From DAOTEJ01 sp035454085 (GTDB lineage: Bacteria; Pseudomonadota; Gammaproteobacteria; Burkholderiales; Burkholderiaceae_F), in the NCBI GenBank assembly GCA_035454085.1, contig DAOTEJ010000075.1:1-12973 (forward strand): 12,973 nt of DNA, in the 5' to 3' direction. Below are positions 9,718 to 12,973 of the stretch, one piece after another; position 1 is the first letter of the stretch; every line of letters starts with the position of its first letter. The position numbers and the translations under genes are program-made. The notes beneath the pieces are model-generated. The model saw nothing but the letters and a program-made list of their open reading frames with translations, searched no databases and was not told the origin of the DNA.

Positions 9718-9723
9718 TAGACT
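9718..9723 (+). promoter_or_regulatory. Possible -10 element upstream of rlhA
   Basis: TAGACT sits in the 72-base dsbB-rlhA spacer, 37 bases before the rlhA ATG. It is the same hexamer as before dsbB, followed in both cases within a few bases by GCGC and a C/T-rich stretch. The -35 region is poor. Transcription would start near 9730, leaving a leader of about 30 bases. Confidence 0.35.
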
Positions 9724-9736
9724 TGCGCTCCTTGTC

Positions 9737-9753
9737 GCCGGGACCCGCCCGGC
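9737..9753 (+). promoter_or_regulatory. GC hairpin in the rlhA leader
   Basis: GCCGGG (9737-9742) pairs perfectly with CCCGGC (9748-9753) around a 5-base loop. It ends 7 bases before the ATG, where a Shine-Dalgarno sequence would normally be, and none is present. It could limit ribosome access to rlhA. It could also be chance in such GC-rich DNA. Confidence 0.35.
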
Positions 9754-9760
9754 TCGCCCC

Positions 9761-11710
9761 ATGCCGCGTCCCGAACTCGAACTGCTTGCCCCCGCCCGCG
9801 ACGCCGACATCGGCATCGCGGCGATCGACCACGGCGCCGACGCTGTCTACATCGGCGGCCCGGCCTTCGGCGCGCGCGCCGGCGCGGGCAACGCGGTGAC
9901 CGACATCGAGCGCCTGTGCCGCCATGCGCACCGCTACGGCGCGCGCATCTTCGTAACGCTCAACACCATCCTGCGCGACGACGAGCTCGAGGACGCCCGC
10001 CGCATGGCCTGGGACGTGCACGCCGCCGGCGCCGACGCGCTCATCGTGCAGGACATGGGCCTTGCCGAGCTCGACCTGCCGCCGCTGCAATTGCACGCCT
10101 CCACCCAGTGCGACATCCGCACCCCCGCCAAGGCGCGCTTCCTGCAGGACGCGGGCTTCGCGCAGATCGTGGTGGCGCGCGAGCTGGATCTGGAGCAGAT
10201 CCGCGCCATCGACGCCGTGCTCGACCGCGCCACGCTCGAGTACTTCATCCACGGCGCCCTGTGCGTGGCCTACAGCGGCCAGTGCTACGTCAGCCACGCG
10301 CAGACCGGACGCAGCGCCAACCGCGGCGAGTGCTCGCAGGCCTGCCGCCTGCCCTACACGGTGAGCGATGCCCAGGGGCGCATCGTGGCGCACGACAAGC
10401 ACGTGCTGTCGATGAAGGACAACAACCAGAGCGACAACCTCGAGGCGCTGATCGCCGCGGGCGTGCGCAGCTTCAAGATCGAGGGCCGCTACAAGGACCT
10501 GGGCTACGTGAAGAACATCACGGCCCACTATCGGCAGTTGCTCGACGCGATCCTCGAGCGCCGCCCCGAGCTCGCCCGCGCGTCCAGCGGGCGCTGCACC
10601 TACGGCTTCACGCCCGACCCGGCACGCAACTTCAACCGCGGCTCGACCGACTATTTCGTGCACGGCCGCCAGGACGACATCGGCGCCTTCGACACACCCA
10701 AGCACGCGGGCATGCCGCTGGGCTGCGTGCTGCGTGTGCAGCCCGAGGCCTTCGAGCTCGAGACCGAGCCCGGCATCGAGCTGCACAACGGCGACGGACT
10801 CACCTACTTCGACCGGCAGGGCGAACTCGTGGGCCTGCAGGCCAATCGCGCCGAGGCCATCGCGCCCGGGCGCTGGCGTGTGCACCCGCCCGAGCCCTGC
10901 GCCCACTATCCCGACCTGCGCCCCGGCGCCGCGTTCCACCGCAACCGCGACCTCGGCTGGGATCGCCTGCTCGCGCAGCCCTCGGCCGAGCGCCGCATAG
11001 GCGTCTGGCTGCGCCTGACCGACACCCCCGACGGGCTCGCCCTCGAGCTCGCCGACGAGGACGGCCACGAGGCGCGCGTGACGCAGGCCATGGCGCTCGA
11101 GCCCGCCCGCGACCCACAGCGCGCCGCCGCCACCGCGCGCGAGCAACTCGGTCGACTGGGCGGCACGATCTTCGCGCCGCTGGACATCACGCTGGCCTGG
11201 GGCACGGCGCGCTTCGTGCCGGCCAGCGTGCTCAACGCGCTGCGCCGCGCCGGCATCGCTGCGCTCGAGGCCGAGCGCGCCGCGCGGCGCGAGCCGCTGG
11301 TGCCGCTGCCGCCGGTCGAGCCGCCCGTGCCCTATCCCGAGGACAGCCTCAGCTACCTGGCCAACGTGCACAACCACAAGGCGCGCGACTTCTATGCACG
11401 CCACGGGGTGCGCCTGATCGAGTCGGCCTACGAAAGCCACGAGACCACCGGCGAGGTCTCGCTGATGATCACCAAGCACTGCGTGCGCTGGTCCCTGTCG
11501 CTGTGCCCCAAGCAGGCCAAGGGCGTGACCGGCGTGCAGGGCACCGTGCGCGCGGAACCCCTAGTGATCACCAGCGGCTCGGAGACGCTCACCCTGCGCT
11601 TCGACTGCAAGCCCTGCGAGATGCACGTGGTGGGCCGCATCAAGCCCGCGGTGATCGCGCAGGCCGCGGCCCAGCCGCTGCACTTCTACCGCGCCCGGCC
11701 CGCGGGCTGA
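9761..11710 (+). CDS. rlhA: 23S rRNA 5-hydroxycytidine C2501 synthase (U32 family)
   Basis: RlhA (formerly YdcP) hydroxylates cytidine 2501 of 23S rRNA in E. coli; family members carry an iron-sulfur cluster and are not real peptidases despite the U32 name. This protein has 649 residues, close to E. coli RlhA and much longer than the tRNA hydroxylase TrhP (about 450). The N-terminal barrel starts LELLAPARDADIG and contains ADAVYIGGPAFGAR and HASTQCDIRT. The U32 signature EYFIHGALCVAYSGQC is at residues 160-175, followed by RSANRGECSQACR. Likely cluster cysteines lie among C168, C175, C191 and C195. The C-terminal domain has C574 and C582 (ITKHCVRWSLSLCPKQAKG) and C616 and C619 (FDCKPCEMHVVG), as in E. 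coli RlhA. From memory the similarity to the E. coli protein is strong along the whole length. It follows dsbB by 72 bases; no functional link to its neighbours is evident. Confidence 0.92.
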   Translation: MPRPELELLAPARDADIGIAAIDHGADAVYIGGPAFGARAGAGNAVTDIERLCRHAHRYGARIFVTLNTILRDDELEDARRMAWDVHAAGADALIVQDMGLAELDLPPLQLHASTQCDIRTPAKARFLQDAGFAQIVVARELDLEQIRAIDAVLDRATLEYFIHGALCVAYSGQCYVSHAQTGRSANRGECSQACRLPYTVSDAQGRIVAHDKHVLSMKDNNQSDNLEALIAAGVRSFKIEGRYKDLGYVKNITAHYRQLLDAILERRPELARASSGRCTYGFTPDPARNFNRGSTDYFVHGRQDDIGAFDTPKHAGMPLGCVLRVQPEAFELETEPGIELHNGDGLTYFDRQGELVGLQANRAEAIAPGRWRVHPPEPCAHYPDLRPGAAFHRNRDLGWDRLLAQPSAERRIGVWLRLTDTPDGLALELADEDGHEARVTQAMALEPARDPQRAAATAREQLGRLGGTIFAPLDITLAWGTARFVPASVLNALRRAGIAALEAERAARREPLVPLPPVEPPVPYPEDSLSYLANVHNHKARDFYARHGVRLIESAYESHETTGEVSLMITKHCVRWSLSLCPKQAKGVTGVQGTVRAEPLVITSGSETLTLRFDCKPCEMHVVGRIKPAVIAQAAAQPLHFYRARPAG

Positions 11711-11806
11711 GCGCGGCGGCGCGGCGCTTCGACCAGGCCCGCGCGCGCTCCCGCATCCGGGGTGCGGCCCGCTTGCCACGACCCCTGGCCCTCCTGCCCC
11801 GCCGGA

Positions 11807-11815
11807 TGCCATCAT
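11807..11815 (+). promoter_or_regulatory. Weak extended -10 candidate before the lipoprotein gene
   Basis: TGCCATCAT in the 144-base spacer after rlhA has the TGn extension and four of six -10 bases. It would start transcription about 33 bases before the ATG at 11855. No -35 is seen at normal spacing. The rest of the spacer (11711-11806) is GC-rich, with no ORF, tRNA or clear terminator. Confidence 0.22.
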
Positions 11816-11854
11816 CGGGGCGCACGCATTTGACCCCCGTTCCGGAGCCCAAGC

Positions 11855-12469
11855 ATGTTCACCTCTCGTACCTCCCTGTCTGTCCTGTTGGTGGCCCTGC
11901 TGGCCGGCTGCGCCCAGACGCGCATGGACGCGCAGTGGTCGGCGAAGGATGTTCCGCCGGGGGCCCTCAAGGCGGCCCGCGTGATCGTGCAGTGCCAGGC
12001 TCCCTCCGAGACCGAGGCGCGCATCTGTGCCGACAGTCTGGCCGCCGAACTTCGCGCGCGTGGCCTGGATCCGCGCGTGGGGGATCCGATCCCCGCGGGC
12101 GTGACTTTCGACGCCCAGCAGCTCGCGGGCGCGGCACGCGCGGCCGGGGCCAGCGCGGCCGTGGTCAGCTCGCTTGCCGTGGGCGCGCTCACGGTCCAGC
12201 CGGCCTCGACTGTGAGCATCGGTATTGGCGGCGGCAGTTGGGGGGGCGGTGGCGGCTTCGGCGGGGTGAGCGGATCGGTGGCCGCGCCCGTGCTGGCCGG
12301 CAGCGTCAACCAGAGCCTGGCCGCCTCGACCACGGTGACCCTGGCGGGCACCGCCAAGCCGATCTGGTCGGGGCGCGCCTCGAGCGGCGCCCAGGGCACG
12401 GCCACGCAACAGATCGGCGAACTGTCGCGCGCCACGGTCGAAGCCATGCAGGGCGCCGGGCTGTTCTAG
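11855..12469 (+). CDS. Putative lipoprotein of unknown function with a glycine-rich segment
   Basis: This 204-residue protein begins with a lipoprotein signal: a short basic N-terminus, a hydrophobic stretch, and the lipobox LLAGC with Cys19 as the acylated residue. The residues after it, AQ, do not suggest retention in the inner membrane, so the outer membrane is likely. Residues about 40-75 look like a small alpha/beta unit (ARVIVQC, then ICADSLAAELRARGLDPRVGD), with C47 and C58 possibly forming a disulfide. Residues 123-140 are glycine-rich (IGGGSWGGGGGFGG). The end, WSGRASS followed by QQIGELSRATVEAMQGAGLF, loosely recalls the layout of DUF4136 lipoproteins, but I do not see that family's N-terminal motif, so this is only a suggestion. 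GGAG at 11844-11847 is spaced 7 bases from the ATG and supports the start. It stands alone between rlhA and a convergent gene. Confidence 0.8.
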   Translation: MFTSRTSLSVLLVALLAGCAQTRMDAQWSAKDVPPGALKAARVIVQCQAPSETEARICADSLAAELRARGLDPRVGDPIPAGVTFDAQQLAGAARAAGASAAVVSSLAVGALTVQPASTVSIGIGGGSWGGGGGFGGVSGSVAAPVLAGSVNQSLAASTTVTLAGTAKPIWSGRASSGAQGTATQQIGELSRATVEAMQGAGLF

Positions 12470-12502
12470 GCGCGGCGACACGCGGCTGACGCAGGCTCCG
12501 CA

Positions 12503-12521
12503 GCGCGGGAGCGATCCGCGC
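12503..12521. terminator. GC hairpin in the convergent spacer, possible bidirectional terminator
   Basis: GCGCGG (12503-12508) pairs with CCGCGC (12516-12521) around a 7-base loop, in the 84-base spacer between two convergent genes. The place suits a shared terminator. There is no T-tract on either side, so it is weak as a factor-independent terminator. A competing 5-base stem, 12495-12499 with 12508-12512, also exists. Confidence 0.3.
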
Positions 12522-12553
12522 GCCCAAGGCTCGTCCACCCGTGCCGACGAGTC

Positions 12554-12973
12554 TCAGGGCGCAGTCAAGCCGAGACTTGCGGCGCTGGCGCCCGGCAGTT
12601 CGCGGCAGGCGCCGCGAGCGGGGTCGCCGGTGCATAGGCGCACCCCGCCCGGCCCGGGCGTGGCGGCCACCACCAAGCCGCCCGCGCGATCGGACAGACT
12701 CAGCGCCTCATCGAGCAGGTCGGCCGGCAGGCGTCCCGCGGTGCGCTCACTCACCCAGGCGCGGATCGATTCGCGAAACATCGCGTCGGGCTGACCGGTG
12801 CTGCGATCGAAACTGCCGTGCAGCAGCAGCACGGTTGGATCGCCCCGCAGCGCAGGGCCGAGTTCGCGTCGCGTGCCGCCCAGGAAGGCGAGCGTGCAGG
12901 CCGATACGCAACGCCCCCGCGCCACCGTGCGCATGCCGCGCTCGCGTGCCATCTGCCCGATGAGCAGCGCGCC
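12554..12973 (-). CDS. Partial gene: probable Clp/crotonase-fold periplasmic protein (N-terminal part outside window)
   Basis: The frame on the minus strand stays open to the right edge, where the residues GALLIGQ precede the Met at 12952, so the true start is beyond the window and about 139 C-terminal residues are visible. The sequence GALLIGQMARERGMRT, then RCVSACTLAFLGGTRREL, resembles a family of predicted periplasmic proteins with the ClpP/crotonase fold (COG3904-like). In these a serine in a CxSAC motif sits where ClpP has its nucleophile. Here that serine has its codon at 12902-12904, between cysteines at 12908-12910 and 12896-12898. A histidine follows in VLLLHGSFD (12818-12820), a plausible catalytic partner. 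The tail has two more cysteines in RLCTGDPARGACREL. Four cysteines suggest an exported, disulfide-containing protein. The N-terminal glycine-rich part and any signal peptide are not visible. Family placement is moderate; enzyme activity is inferred only. Confidence 0.6.
   Translation of the reverse strand, partial: GALLIGQMARERGMRTVARGRCVSACTLAFLGGTRRELGPALRGDPTVLLLHGSFDRSTGQPDAMFRESIRAWVSERTAGRLPADLLDEALSLSDRAGGLVVAATPGPGGVRLCTGDPARGACRELPGASAASLGLTAP

Noticed and set aside
9293..11479. Long minus-strand open frame (728 codons) opposite dsbB and rlhA
   Set aside because: The plus-strand genes are identified by motifs over their whole length. The antisense translation shows no family features.
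11698..11707. 10-base palindrome GCCCGCGGGC at the end of rlhA
   Set aside because: It lies within coding sequence, has no loop for a hairpin, and is expected by chance in GC-rich DNA.
9916..12489. 857-codon plus-strand frame running through rlhA and the lipoprotein gene
   Set aside because: It is an alternative frame made of arginine- and alanine-rich text, crosses two real genes and has no recognisable domain.
12541..12963. Plus-strand 140-codon frame opposite the right-edge gene
   Set aside because: The translation is arginine/proline-rich with no motif, while the minus strand gives a coherent CVSAC-containing protein.

Overview
This window comes from a GC-rich bacterial chromosome (strong G/C at third codon positions, tightly packed genes). 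The second half points to a proteobacterium, probably beta or gamma: it has a quinone-coupled DsbB and a full-length RlhA very close to the enterobacterial protein. No insertion sequence, tRNA, rRNA, CRISPR array or phage gene was seen. No gap between genes exceeds about 145 bases.

Region 1 (1-9107, + strand) is the distal part of a complex I (proton-pumping NADH:quinone oxidoreductase) operon. It runs from the 3' end of nuoF through nuoG, H, I, J, K, L, M and N in the standard order. Every junction is an 8-base overlap, a 4-base overlap or a 1-base gap, so the genes are almost certainly one transcript with translational coupling. NuoF, G and I carry the iron-sulfur chain from NADH towards quinone. 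NuoH and I form the quinone-site interface. NuoJ and K link to the membrane arm. NuoL, M and N are the three antiporter-like pumps, each with its key glutamate and lysine. The standout is NuoG: only 481 residues, with a much shortened molybdopterin-fold region, yet it keeps all four cysteines expected for the extra N7 cluster.

Region 2 (9108-11710, + strand) holds dsbB and rlhA. DsbB reoxidises DsbA and passes electrons to quinone, the same pool complex I feeds. RlhA is the U32-family 23S rRNA hydroxylase (C2501 in E. coli). Each is preceded by a short spacer containing the same -10-like hexamer, TAGACT, and neither has a clear Shine-Dalgarno sequence. The rlhA leader has a GC-rich hairpin just before the ATG.

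Region 3 (11711-12973) holds a small lipoprotein gene (+) of unknown function with a glycine-rich segment and a 7-G run. It converges on a partial gene on the - strand that runs off the right edge. That gene looks like a periplasmic Clp/crotonase-fold protein with a C-x-S-A-C motif. The 84-base convergent spacer has a GC hairpin but no T-tract.

Overall this is mostly ordinary housekeeping sequence. I see no convincing new system. The points worth a second look are the short N7-type NuoG, the rlhA leader, and the two poorly characterised envelope genes at the right end.
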